Assembly: GCA_028673005.1 (NCBI GenBank)
Contig: CM054115.1
Coordinates: forward strand, 58,181,407-58,245,406
DNA length: 64,000 nucleotides
From: Tanypteryx hageni
Taxonomy: Eukaryota; Arthropoda; Insecta; Odonata; Petaluridae
Direction of reading: 5' to 3'
Positions 23,403 to 35,239 of this stretch are shown here, piece by piece. A program made the position numbers and the translations under genes. Within the stretch, counting starts at the first letter, position 1. Each line of letters starts with the position of its first letter. A model generated the notes under the pieces. The model searched no databases and was not told the origin of the DNA. It saw only the letters and a list, made by a program, of their open reading frames with translations.

Positions 23403-23790
23403 ATGAAATTTTATATTTGATATTTCTGTTAAAGGTTCAAGTTTTTGGTAAAAATCGGATAACCGGAAGTGGGTGTTTACTCATCACTTCCGTTTTTACT
23501 TTCTCCACATATAAAGTATAGAGAAAGTATTGTTTTCATGAAAAAATCGAATTAAAGATTTCAACGGCAATACATGATTTAAGGTCCCCTGAACATGTTT
23601 TGACTATTTTTTCAATGTCTGTGAGCATGCATGTATGTCTGTGACCAGGTTTTTCTGGGTGCTCTAACTCAAAAACTATTAATTAGATGAGCATGAAATT
23701 GTATATTTGACATTTTTGTTAAAGGAAGATGTGCTGATTCGTTTTTGGTGTGGGAAAGGGTGTTTACTCTTGTCATTAATCCATTTTTAT
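23403..23790 (+). repeat. Remainder of first unit and second unit of the tandem repeat
   Basis: 23403-23497 completes the unit interrupted by the Penelope-like element ('ctgttaaagg', 'gggtgtttactc'). From about 23498 a second unit repeats the series: 'ctttctccacatataaag', 'tattgttttcatg', 'ctctaactcaaaaactatta', 'tttgttaaagg', 'gggtgtttactc'. Unit length is about 290-300 bp. The origin is unknown. Confidence 0.7.
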
Positions 23791-24150
23791 CTATTGTGTT
23801 AGTCAGGGACTGTGTGTATATGGCAGCAATTTACATGCTCTTTATTGTATCACATGATTAAAATTACAAAATTTTCTGTTATTCTCATTAGATAGAAATC
23901 CTACTTCTAAACATCTTAATCTTCTGCCTGTATGTGCAAAAATCTATCTTGGAAAAATGTTCTCAAATGCTTTAAATTCCAAAAAACTACTTTTGCATGA
24001 ATATATAGATCTATTAGGGACATCGATATGCCACTCAACACGTTGCAAGTTTTAAACAAAAATATCACATGCAATAATCATTCTGATAAACACAACATAA
24101 AGTGAGAAGCTCATTTGTTCTATGTTGTAACAAAAACCAATTACTCTCAC
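23791..24150. other. AT-rich sequence, nothing recognised
   Basis: No coding or repeat signal beyond simple AT-richness. Confidence 0.5.
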
Positions 24151-24266
24151 CAATATTCTTCCTTGGTATCACAAAAGCGAAGTGGTCTAGGCAGATCCAT
24201 GATGTCAGCTGTGTGGTCAACTAGATGTTCAGAATGTTCCCGTAAGAATCTCTTGGAGCAACACTT
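24151..24266 (-). CDS. Candidate internal exon of an unidentified minus-strand gene
   Basis: The minus-strand acceptor (tgattctcttgttgctccag) and donor (GTGAGA) bracket a 116-base segment with one open frame; both other frames contain stops. It encodes about 38 residues beginning KCCSKRFLREHSEHLVDH and continuing to LPRPLRFCDTKEEYW. Balanced charged, Cys, His and Trp content and codon use differ from the surrounding AT-rich DNA, so I consider it likely coding. It leaves two bases in the last codon. It may belong with the exon at 20152-20319, but an intermediate exon would be required. I do not recognise the family. Confidence 0.5.
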
Positions 24267-25978
24267 CTGGAGCAACAAGAGAATCAAATAAGAAATCTTG
24301 AATCACATAATGTCATCAAGACACTATGATATTCTTACTTCCCTCACGTTAAATCATTCCACCATTTTCTGAATTAAATTTCAATAAAACCCTTTCATTT
24401 GAAAAAATCAATTAAATTATTTGTATGCATTTACAAGAACACTTGTTTCCGAGCTTCTAAGGTGAACAATAGTTTTCTGTCCAAAAGCAGTAAAAAGTTC
24501 TAGAAATGTTTGTTATTCTTGTAAAACATTGCAACTCCCATTATTGTTATAACTCTTTTAAGTTTTTGCTATGATGACTGTTGTCACTTGCCTATCTATA
24601 ACACTTGTTTGTTAATAATAATAATTAAGGTGAACAGACATCCTCACACATTTTTGTAATTTTGACAACGATTAAGTATTCAAAGTACATATGTACATAT
24701 TCAGCAAACAAAACAAAAATGCAATGCTCTCAGTGTGGCCAGAATATGACAGAAGCCGTACTTGGAATAAGGGGCAACAACTATTGAAGAATTTAAATAT
24801 TTTGTATAGACACTGTTTAAAAATAAAGTAAACTGGGAAGATATTATCAAGAATGTTAGAATTCATAATACAAATATCATATAATATAATGAGCTGGCTC
24901 ATCCTAGCACGCTCAACTGCGGCGTTGTCCTTAAAATTAATGCTATAATCTATGAAATACTCTATGGCTAACATGTAAGCTCTAAGGGGAATAAATTTAC
25001 ATGATTTAGAAATCAGTGAAAATTGATTCAGCACGAACATGCTAAGTTGTATCCAGCATACTTTTGGTGGCCCTCATGTAAAATATTGGACTCCCATTAT
25101 TATTTCTAAGTAAAAGTGCTCAAACTCCATATACGATCAGAGATGATGTTGCTGAATGGGCTGTTAAATTTTGCATTAATTTATTAACAACAAACCTAAT
25201 GGTAAAAAAGTAAACAATGATAAATGACTTCTAAATTAATTAAACATAATTAGAATGGCAAAACATTCCTACGCATTATGTAGTTTCTCTAAAAATTAGC
25301 TGCGAGTGCTTTTAACAACTTCCAATCATTAAAAATTTCATTGAAGTTACACTTTTTATCAGTCTAAATTGTCGAAAAAATTATAGAAATTTGCCCATAC
25401 ATCGTCAATCCGATCGAATACCAACATCTACTTCATGTTCCCAGATTCAACTATTTGATAACAAAATTCCATTCTCCACTTTCTCAAGTCATCTACACAT
25501 GATCTATCGACACAGGTATCAACACGATAACAAAATTCCTAAATAACAGTAACTCCTTAATGATGCAAACCTAAGGTTATGATGCCATTAACATTAGTGT
25601 CAAACTCAATACCTTTGTGCAATTAAGTCTTCAGATTTCGATCAAGTCAAGATCTCGGCAAGCAAAAATAATATGAACATGAGAACCAAAATTGCAAAAA
25701 AGTAAAAGATGTTCTAATGGCAGCATTTATGCGATAAACAGATGCGATGATCAGACATCCTGTTTTCAGAAGGACAGTCTGCTTTTTGGAACTCTGTCCT
25801 GCTTTTTTTTTCTTGTACTATTTTTTCCTGCTTATTTAGTGTTTTCCTTAGAATTTGAAAAAATACTATTATCATAGTGATGTCCATCATTGTGTCCATA
25901 TGCATAAAAGACTAAACAAGTAGCAATGTACATTGGTTTCCGTGATACAGAAGTACTTTTCTCCAAATCCTCGTTAGT
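24267..25978. other. AT-rich sequence with partial copies of a hAT end
   Basis: Near 24628 'ttaaggtgaacagacatcct' and near 25745 'gatgatcagacatcctg...ggacagtctg' resemble the hAT terminus at 25979. They are probably solo ends of the same family. No gene seen. Confidence 0.45.
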
Positions 25979-26410
25979 TAAGGTGACCAGACATTCTGCT
26001 TTCAGCAGGACAGTGATGTTTTTTTAACACCATCCTTTTTTACTTGTCCTGTTTCACCTGCTTTTTCCAATTTTATCTTGCTGCGTAATTTTTCTTAAAT
26101 ATTATTATGTAGTATGCATAACTTTATGAAATAAGCTAACATACACCTAAAATATGAATATAGTATAAAAGTCTGTTGTTGAAAACAAAACAGATTTGAA
26201 AAGAGATCATGTACTTCAATAATTAGCTGCTTATGTTACGTCTGCATGGGTGAGATTGTTGAGATGTCTCAAATGCAGCAATGAGAAGTCAACTTGGTAA
26301 GATAAATTACTTAGATTTTTTTTGACAACTTATGCCATATCAGGAGTCATATATTTTTTATTAAATGACCCTTTCCTTCTATAGATCCACATCACATCCC
26401 TAATAACGAG

Positions 26411-27430
26411 ATGTCAAATAAAAGGAAATTTAATTTCAACAAAGTATTACAAAAAGAATTTCTGTATATTGTAAATGCTAAAAAAATTAATTCAAATAGT
26501 GTTGTGAAGTGTACCATGTGTGTAACTGAATTTTCAATCGCTAACAGTGGTCGTACATCTATAATCAAACACATTGAAACCAGTCAACACCAAAAAGCTT
26601 TAAATGTTGCTGCTTCTGCATCACCATTGACATCCTTTTTATATAGAACAGCATTTGGAGATGCTGAGAAAAAATGCGCAATATCTGAAGGTATATTTCC
26701 TATCTCTTAATAAGTCATCACCAAAGTTACCGGACACATGGACTGTATATCCAAGATAATTCGACAGCTATTTGAAAAGAAATTTTGATGTGCAAGAATG
26801 AAATGTGAAACTATTCTTACTAATATTTTCTCCCATTTGCTATGGAGGATTTAAGGCATGATTTGAATAATGCTAATTTCGTTAAATTTTTTACTGATGC
26901 CTGAAACCATAAAAATTTGAAAATTTTTCCAACATTAGTACGATTTTTCAGTGTAACGGCAGGAATTCAAATTAAATAAGAATTAGCTTCTCGCCCTGGA
27001 GAAACAAGTGAAATAATATGAAATCATCGAATGGAAATTTTGCATAATGAATCACATACTGAAAAAAATTATTGCATTAAGTGCAGATAACACGAACACA
27101 AAATTTGAAAAGAAAAGGGGAGAAGAATGTTTATAGAAAATTAGAGACAATGATGCAAAAAAATTGTTTGGAATAGGTTGTTCTGCAGACACAATCCATA
27201 ATGCAATACGGCAATATGTTTGATGGCAATTGACATAGAGACAATAGTGTATAAAATGTACCATTATTTTGATATTTTTACTGAATGAGTAGAAACATTA
27301 AAAAGGTTTTGTGAAGAAGCTTCCATTGAATATAAAATGTTACGTGGATATTCCAAAACCAGATGGCTGGCTTTGATACAATCTATTGAACATATTCGAA
27401 CATTGTTTGAACCATTCAAGTCATATATGT
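26411..27430 (+). pseudogene. 5' half of a hAT transposase
   Basis: An intact frame of 99 codons begins MSNKRKFNFNKVLQKEF. It contains a BED-like finger (CTMC, then HIETSQHQKAL), typical of the N-terminus of a hAT family in insects. Beyond 26710 the reading frame is broken by stops, but transposase-like translation reappears at about 27290-27430 (RFCEEASIEYKMLRGY then TRWLALIQSIEHI), a hAT core segment. The gene then stops abruptly at about 27430, where inserted DNA begins. Confidence 0.7.
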
Positions 27431-29699
27431 ATACTATATAGATTTACGGATATCTCCAATCCTGCGGCATTAGTGTCTCTTTAGGCTGGTTTCCAAAGGA
27501 AACATAGCCTTATGAAATGGTCCTGTCTGTATGTATGTGTCTCCTACTAACAACTTTTGCATCAATGGACCAATTTTCATGAAACTTGGTATGAGGCTCG
27601 TGCTGCCAGGACCCACCTCCGGGATATATTTTATTTGGCAAAGATTGAAGTTCTGGGTTCGATTCCAGGAACTTTTTTTCCCATTTGTTTTACATAGGAA
27701 ATCTCAGATCCATCGTGCAGAGACATTTTCTATAGTACATTAAAATATCTTAAAATTGTGATATTGGAGAGAGGTTTGTACTGTTCTAAGGGGAAAATTA
27801 TGTCGATTCTAATTCTTATCACCGAATTTTGATAATTGATCACATTTTCTTGAATTTAGACTAAAACAGAATTTTTTGTTTTAAATCGCATTTTATCGGA
27901 TTGTTGCCATGGAGACCATTATTACTGAACTCTGCTTGAGCATAGACGACTGACCAAATGGGTTATTTTCTTTTCCGCTCGACTATCCCTCAGAAATGGA
28001 CAGTTGATCCAGACAAATTAGCGCTCTAGGCGGTAAGCAAGGCATCGGGGCACCAGTAAGCAATGGGCACTTCAGCTATGGCAGTCCCAATGACTCGAAC
28101 CTCAGGCAGCCAGCCAAGCGGCATCTCTGGACGCCAAAATTTCAGAGCGGTTTCTCGATCTTTAGTGCTCATAAATATCATGCCAATGCCATGCTCTCGC
28201 ACTAATTTATTTTCTTTGATATCCTTTCCAAAATAAGATTCTGATGATATGTGCAAACTGATTTTGACAGTTAGATAAATGAAAAATTTTCAGGGTGCGG
28301 AATTTACACCCAGTCCCCTTCCATTTTTGCAAATAATACTTAGAAGGGTGGAGTAAATACCCTTGGTAAGAAGTTTCCCAGGGCATTCGCCCAAATCAAA
28401 GGCAGGAAAAGGCCGACCAGTCATAACTGCAACGCCATTTCAGGGTCATGGGGGCAAATTTATTGCTACCTTCCCACCCTTCTTTGTCTTTCTTACTGAA
28501 AGATCTGCCGATCACCTCCAAGATGAGTCTCCTTGAAAGGACGCTCCCCACGGGTCTGTGCTCTCTTGCTCCTTGAAAGGGATTAGCCCAATTACATTGT
28601 TTTTTCTACGAAACGATACACCCTACTCCCAGCATGCATTTCTCATAAACATCATTTCTTCTCTGTCTTGCTTGCTTTCCATCAGTTTGCCTTCACAACT
28701 AGTTCAGACATTCCTTCAAACTGCATAGTTCCATTTGTTCTGTTGTTAAAGCAACGTGGAACTGTTTTACGCTAATGTGCTTATTTCTCTTTGATCCAGA
28801 AGAGTTATTATTTTTTGGGTACGGACATCGAGAATATCATCTCCGTTCATAATTAGAAAACATCCCATCATTCGAAATATGAGGTAAGACCTATTTTTTT
28901 ACTGCTATTCCCCAGCCTCAAATCAGCGTTAACTCTTATGAGAGGAAAAACTTCATTACTGTTTTTGATTCATTAATGTACAATGCTGCAATTATCAAAG
29001 TTTCAGATAATATCTTTTTCTATATCTTTTGTTTCAAACTTTTTTGTAAAATGGATTTTTTAAGAAATTTAATTTACTCATAATTCACCGACGCATATAA
29101 ATTAAGACTGCGGTTTACAGAGAAAGTATTGTGTAGCTATCAGATTTTTTATAGGATAAATATTATTTGAAATTTTATTTGTCAAATTCGTTTACACTTT
29201 TATATGCTCAGCGTAGTTAAGCCTGACTTAACAGAAATACATAATTGAAGAGAAAAGCTAAGTGTTCTTCTTTATAATAAAACAACTTGCCAAGTTTTTA
29301 TTTTCTACTTTTTGTTATTTTCTATGCACGTCTGTTTTCATTTTGATAATGCATTATTAGAATATAAAATATGGAATTAAGGTATCCATTAGGTTTCTCT
29401 TATAGAGAACATAATATTTTTTCGTTTCTATTGCATCTTTTAATGAGGAGGTTCTCTTTTCTTCTCTTTATAACTATTAATGAAAATGTCATTTCAGCGA
29501 TTTAATCACAACATAAAAATTGGTTCAAGAGTCTAAACAATAGAAAAATACTTGAGATAAAACCAACTAAATTATAGCTTTCTCAAATTAAATAATAATT
29601 ATTTGAAATATTTTCACCATACAATTCAAAATGCTCGTAATGGTTTCGGATTAGTGTTGCATTGAAGTCAAAAAATCGTGGTTTTGTTTCTGTTGCAGA
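27431..29699. other. Inserted DNA of unclear origin
   Basis: Includes 'ttaggctggtttcc' at about 27481, whose inverse 'ggaaaccagcctg' appears at about 33151, possibly terminal repeats of a large insertion. The stretch 27520-27700 has wording seen in insect repeat 3' ends ('caattttcatgaaacttgg'). 28350-28600 is GC-richer without a frame. Confidence 0.35.
28026..28256 (-). CDS. Small unrecognised frame, probably TE-derived
   Basis: A 76-codon minus-strand frame with non-random composition. It includes STKDRETALKFWRPEMPLGW and ends IAYWCPDALLTA before a stop. It is GC-richer than its surroundings and lies in nested transposon territory. I do not recognise a domain. It may be the end of a decayed mobile-element gene or a processed fragment rather than a gene. 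Confidence 0.25.
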   Translation of the reverse strand: MHISSESYFGKDIKENKLVREHGIGMIFMSTKDRETALKFWRPEMPLGWLPEVRVIGTAIAEVPIAYWCPDALLTA

Positions 29700-32080
29700 T
29701 TTTAGAAGTTTTACTTTAAACCCCAACAACAATGGATAAGAAAAAGAAATTGTCCGGTTTTAGAAAATAGGAAGAGAAAAGCTGAGAAAAAATTGGAAAT
29801 AGAAAAACAAAAAGGCGGATTAAATAAATATTTTAAAGCTGTGGGTGAAACTCCTGCTTTTCGATTGGAAGATGAAGAGTTAGAAGAACATAAGATTGTT
29901 CCTGCCTTAATAGCCCTGTTCAAAGTTCGGAGTTTCAGAACAAGCCAAAAAAATCATTTGCCTAAGACAATTGCTCTCAATTTATTCTATGCGATCCAGC
30001 AACTTGGCTACAATTGACGATAAAATTAGAAAAATTATCATTGAGCAAGGTCCTGGACAGATAAAGAATTTCTCATTTCCGAAAGATGAAAGTGGTAGAA
30101 AATTTAGCAGTAATTATAATTTAAGGAAACTTAGTAACAATGAAACAATACCAAGGAATTGGCTTGTATATTCTATTAAGAGCAATCGCGTGTTTTGTTT
30201 TTGCTGTAAACTCTTTTCTATGGGAAACAAACGATAATACTATTAGTCAATTAATATTTGAAGGCTATTCCAATTGGCAAAACTTGACAAAGACTTTAAG
30301 TGCTCACGAGATTTCCTCCATTCATTTGACAAATTTTAGAAAATGGATTGATCTTAAAAGAAGTTTATATTTAAATTGTACAACTGACCGTGAAACTGAG
30401 AAAATGAATTATAAAAAGAAGCTTCATTGGCATTTTGTTACGGAAAGGATATTTGAAATTATTAAATACCTAGGCGCACAGTGTTTAGCTCTTCGAGGCT
30501 CGTCGGATAAGCTGTTTGAATGGAACAATGGAAATTTTTAAAAATTAGTTGAGCTTCTTTCAAAGTTTGACATGGTGATGGCAAACCATGTGCAAATAAG
30601 CTAAATATTTCTCTATAATTCTAGATTGTACACCTGATATCAATCGCACTGAACAAATGTCAATTACAGCACGTTTTATGAATGTTAAACAGGAAGCCAC
30701 AGTGGACTCTTTGAAATATGTTAGTTTCCGACACAACCGGAGAAGGGTTATCTAAATATTTAATAAGAAAGCTTCAAAGTTTTCAATTTGATGTAAAAAA
30801 TTTGCGTGGTCAGGGATACAATAACGGAGCAAATATGCGAGGCAAAAAAACGGCGTCCAAAAACACATTCTTGATCTGAATCCCAGAGCATTTTTTGTTC
30901 TGTGTTCAGCACATAGTTTAAATTTAGTGGTAAACAATGCCGCCAAAATTAATTCCGAGACTATAAGTTTTTTCGGAACAGTTCAAGAATTATAGTTTTT
31001 TTGTGCCTCAACAAAACGATGGGATATTTTGAAAAGATATTCACAATTGACATTGAAATGATTATCATACACGAGATGGGAATTTAAGATTGATGTTCTT
31101 CAACCATTACGGCATCAAATAGGAGAGGTATATGATGCGTTAATGGAAATAAGCGAGGATGTGCAACAAGATAATATGACCAAATATGAGGCTCAAGTTT
31201 TAGCTTCTAAAATCAGAGAGTATCAATTTTTGTGTTCATTAGTGTTGTGACATGATATTCTAAATAAAGTAAATACAGTAAGCATAATGCTTCAAAGTGT
31301 TGACCAGAATATCCAGCATTCCGTGGAATCAATAGAAAAATTGATACTATATGTTAAAGAGTATCGTACAGACGAGAGTTTTCAAAAAATGCTGGAAGAG
31401 GCAAAGGAGATGTCAATCATTTAAAAGCATCCCCTGAGTTTCAAAAGAAATCAGCGGTACAGAAACGTACAAAAAAAGACTGTGATTATGAAAATGTAGA
31501 TGAAACACCACAGAGCCCTGAGAAGTTCAAAGTATATTTTTTAATGAAATTTTAGATACTATATTAAATTCATTACAAGACAGGTATGAACTATTAAAAA
31601 TCACAAAGACGCATTTAACTTTCTCTACGACTTTAGCAAAATGAAAAAAATGAGCAATGAAACTGCTTAAACAGTGCAAAGATTTAGAAAGTATTTTAAC
31701 TGATGGTCAAGAGAAAGACATTAATGCAATAGAACTATTCGACAAATTAAAGGTCTTAAAAGATTTTGTTGATATGGAAACATCAAAATCCATTATACAT
31801 ACTAGAATATGTGTATCCAAATAATCTTGAATCTATCTTTGCTAATTTAATTGTTTTGCTTAAAATTTTGTTAACTTTACCTGTATCAGTAGCAAGTGGG
31901 GAAAGGTCTTTTTTAAGGCTCAAGCTCATAAAAAATTATTTATGCTCAATCATGTCACAAGAGCGTCTGGTAAGACTTTCTATGATAGCTATAGAAAATG
32001 AAGTATGTGAAAAGTTGAGCATCGATAAATTAATCTACGAGTTTTCCAGCATGAAAGCAACGAAAAATTAAACTTTGATT
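29700..32080 (+). pseudogene. ZMYM1-like hAT transposase with TTF-type zinc finger
   Basis: Plus-strand pieces in changing frames. At 29793-30017 lies a charged N-terminus (GGLNKYFKAVGETPAFR). At 30000-30240 is the TTF-type finger region (NWLVYSIKSNRVFCFCCKLF). At about 30290-30540 comes the following helical part (HWHFVTERIFEIIKYLGAQ). At about 30780-30960 is the core with LRGQGYNNGANMRGKK and the CSAHSLNLVVN-like stretch. At 31830-32071 is the C-terminal hAT dimerisation region (LPVSVASGERSFLRLKLIKN, then MSQERLVRLSMIAIE). Several frameshifts and stops make it inactive. It is distinct from the outer hAT transposase. Confidence 0.88.
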
Positions 32081-33119
32081 CATTGTTGTAAATAAATAAA
32101 GATATTCTCGTTCTATGAGACTTAGTTATAGTAGTACAAAATTTCAAATGTACAAATATTGTAGTTGTTAAAAGAAAATATTTTATTATAAGTTTAGCAG
32201 TGCTTATGTGAATCTATTTTTTACAGTTGTGTGATGATTTTGGAGTATACCGCTGCAGTATTATGAAACTTGATATTTATGTATTATTTGGACCGTAACT
32301 TAAAAATATGGTAATAAATTGTGGTGCTTTATTTAAGAGTTTGAAAGTTAATATTAATTATATATAATTTTAGAGTATCGTATTTGTTGTATTGTGCAAT
32401 ATCTTAGATTTAATTTGATACTATGTAACATAACATAGGATTGTATTAGAAAGAGGGTGAGATACTGTTAATAATAATAAGCTGACCCAGTGAAAAAAGT
32501 AAATTCTATGAAATATTTAGTAAGCGCTCATGTTCTGCGGCCGCCCAAATATAAATAAAACCACTAAATGAAACCGGTTTCACTGTCCTTATATTTTCTG
32601 TTGAATATTTTGTTTTTCTGTATATATACAGGACTGTTACGTTTGCCAAAAAATACATGAAAATAAAGGTATGTATTTAAAAATGATAATAAATGTTTTC
32701 ATTCTTTAAACTTTTTTATTAAGTATATTATTTATTTATTTACTCTAATTTGATTATAAAATCAAATATAAATTATAGCATATACATTAATTTCATTGCG
32801 TTTAAAAATTAATGTACGCTCTTATTAGGAAAACTGAGGAGGGGGCACTTTCAAATGATTTTGCATCAGGGTGCCTGTATACCTAGAGCCAGCCATGATA
32901 AACAGTAACATTTATTAAATTCGTTTATTTAAAAAAAAATGCATGCAAAATATGTCAGAAAGAGATGTTGACATTGTTTTTAGTATTTTAAACCTGATAA
33001 TGCTCTATTAATTTGTTTTCCAATTTTCATCTATCATTGATAAACTATGAACTACAAGTGGTATTTATGGTATAAGAATTCCTTGGAATGACTAACACAT
33101 AATGAAACATTTCCAGTCA
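32081..33119. other. 3' non-coding part of the ZMYM1-like hAT and flank
   Basis: AT-rich. At 32868-32897 'gggtgcctgtatacctagag' runs into 'ccagccatg', which on the minus strand starts CATGGCTGGCTCTAGG and resembles hAT ends of the CAGTGGCGGCTC type; it probably closes the element. No matching left end was identified. Confidence 0.45.
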
Positions 33120-33640
33120 ATATAAGTAATTAATTCGGGATGTCAACTTTGGGAAACCAGCCTGCATTAGTCCTGGTTTGGACTTCTTGTTTCAATAGCT
33201 GTGTATCTCCGGTCCTAAACTACTGCTCTCCAATCGGGACCAGTGCTGCTATAACAAACCTTAAAAGGCTAGACTCAGTGGTGAATTTTTTCTCAGCCAT
33301 CATCTGCCATAGAGTGAAGGACACAAGTCAATCTTGGCATTTGCCCTCCCTCTCTCATAACCGTATCATTACCGATCTCACCTACCTTCATTCTGTTATT
33401 AACAGTTGCTATCACTCTCCTTCACTTTCATCCTACTTCTCTCTTCACCACCTATCCCGCTCAACGTGTTTTCAGAATCTCTTCCACCAACCAAGATTTC
33501 ACCTAACTTCTTCCCAACGCTCTCTCTTCTATTGCATCCCTGCAGCTTACAACTTACTATCAAACACTAATCCCGAGCTTGATATTTTCTCTGCTACAAC
33601 TTTCCATAAACAATTATCAAATATTTAGAACTTTTATTTG
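33120..33640 (+). pseudogene. C-terminal tail of a non-LTR (LINE) reverse transcriptase
   Basis: An open frame (33140-33628) encodes the region after the RT catalytic domain typical of CR1/jockey-type LINEs: SCVSPVLNYCSPIGTS, then LKRLDSVVNFF, then the LPSLSHNRIITDLTYL and AAYNLLSN segments. RT motifs are absent, as in a 5'-truncated insertion. A LINE-like 3' region follows, interrupted by the inverted-repeat element at 33753-34142. Confidence 0.75.
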
Positions 33641-33752
33641 TTTCTCTTATTCAATCTGTTATTAATTTTTACTGCTGCTTTTGATTTTATTATGACCTGT
33701 TATTAATTATTCTGATAAAAGGGATGCGAGACACGGTGATGCAATACAAAGT

Positions 33753-34142
33753 AAATAAAAAGTAAAAGATCCTTCACCGTCAATTAAAAGGAAAGAGAAA
33801 ACTCACGTATGCGCTGCAGGTCTCCGTTGGGAACGTTGGGGACCTAATCCTTGATGATGACAGAGTCACACACACACACTCCAAGGAGGCACTCACACCG
33901 TAGACTCTAACCAAAAATTTTTTTAAACTAGACACCGATGTTTCGACAGCTACGCTGTCACCTCCAGTAAAGATTTTTTTGGTTCGAGTCTACGGTGTGA
34001 GTGCCTCCTTGGAGTGTGTGTGTGAGACTGTGTCATCGTCAAGGATTAGGTCCCCGACATTCCCAACGGAGACCTACAGCGCATACGTGAGTTTTCTCTT
34101 TCCTTTTAATTGACGGTGAAGGATCTTTTACTTTTTATTTAA
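33753..34142. mobile_element. Foldback element with ~175-bp arms and a ribozyme-like loop
   Basis: Arms 33753 to about 33925 and about 33969-34142 are nearly perfect inverted copies. For example, 'aataaaaagtaaaagatcc' mirrors 'ggatcttttactttttatt', and 'caaggaggcactcacaccg' mirrors its inverse. The short centre (about 33926-33968) holds a hammerhead-like motif. The element interrupts the 3' region of the LINE. No coding capacity. Confidence 0.85.
33926..33968 (-). ncRNA. Hammerhead-like motif (probably inactive)
   Basis: Minus-strand reading: CTGGAGG (33961-33967) stands where CUGANGA is expected. It is followed by T and stem II GACAGC/GCTGTC with loop GTA, then GAAA, then CATC and GGTGTCTAG. 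The layout matches Penelope-type hammerheads, including the GAAAC..UC triplet. Two invariant core adenines are G and the 5' side of stem I is lost, so cleavage is unlikely. Confidence 0.55.
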
Positions 34143-34230
34143 TTTATTATTCTGTTATGTGTTCCAATATAATTTGGCCTTTGTGCTGTTTTTGGGACGT
34201 AATTAAATAAGTAAATATTTTATGTCAATA
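34143..34230 (+). repeat. Terminal part of the LINE 3' region
   Basis: After the foldback, 'ttgtgctgtttttgggacg' followed by 'taattaaataagtaaata' looks like a LINE 3' end with a short A/T-rich tail. It is continuous in character with sequence before 33753. Confidence 0.45.
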
Positions 34231-34496
34231 GACAAGTGCCCCACAATAATTTAGAAATATTTTGAGGATAAAGCAGCTGAGTTGTGGTAGCGTTTAATAC
34301 ATGAACAATCAGCTTTGTTTCATAAAATGATTTTAAGAATTTAAAACTCAACTCCTCTGCAATGGAAGTAATAGAGGTAACCAATAATTTAAAACATAAA
34401 TTGAAAACCAGAATAGATTTAGTCCCAATTCATGTAAGATTTATGCTGAGGAAACTGGAAGAGAGCAATAATAATATAATCAAGGATTTTTTAAAG

Positions 34497-35230
34497 TAGG
34501 GGAGAGGGAGGCAGTTTGGTACAGGGGCAATTTGGTACAAGCATTGTAGCCTTGCTGTTCATTGAAGGGAATAGTTGCAAGTCCTGTCAACAGATGGCAG
34601 CAGCGTACTCAACACCTGAATGAAGTATGCTTGTTAGCTGAAGTGAAGGTTATGTTGAAATGTGAAATAAGCATTTTACCGTTGTTTTTTACTGACCACA
34701 TTATTTGTAATTTTGTTTAAGGTAAGACACTTCCATATTTTGTTCCCTATGTTAGTAATTAGTTGCATATATGTATATCTTCTGTATTAAATTAAGAATT
34801 ATCAATTGTTTAACCTTTAGCTGATATAAATGCATTTATAAAATGTCAAGAGGGGACCATTGGTACACACAATATGGAGCAGTTTGGTTGTGTTAATTTT
34901 TAAAATGACCCTAATAATGTCTTGTTTCTCTTATGAAATCTTTATGTAGGTACTATATCATAGTTGAGTTAATGTTTTATTCACCATACAACTAATATAA
35001 GTAGGTCAGGTTACCTATTTGTAGTAGGTTTAACAGCTTTTTTAGCTAATTTGTATTGCTCTTATCTTTTCTTTCAGATGATTAGAACTTACCAACCAAA
35101 AACCAATCGGCAATATATTTGCGAACAGCAGATTGGTAATGCAATTAATGATGTCCTCAATGGCAATGATAATGCACAGAAGGTTTCTGAAAATTACAGA
35201 TTGAAGACCATGCCACTACAAAACTGAATT
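34497..35230 (+). mobile_element. 5' end of a pogo-like element with psq-type HTH
   Basis: The stretch 'ggcagtttggtacaggggca' with repeated 'ttggtac' words (about 34513-34545 and 34859-34890) looks like a terminal and leader region. At 35080-35225 the plus strand encodes MIRTYQPKTNRQYICEQQ followed by NAINDVLNG. This matches the pipsqueak/CENP-B-type helix-turn-helix that begins many pogo-family transposases. The frame then breaks and the catalytic part is absent. Confidence 0.6.
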
Positions 35231-35239
35231 ATGAAATTT

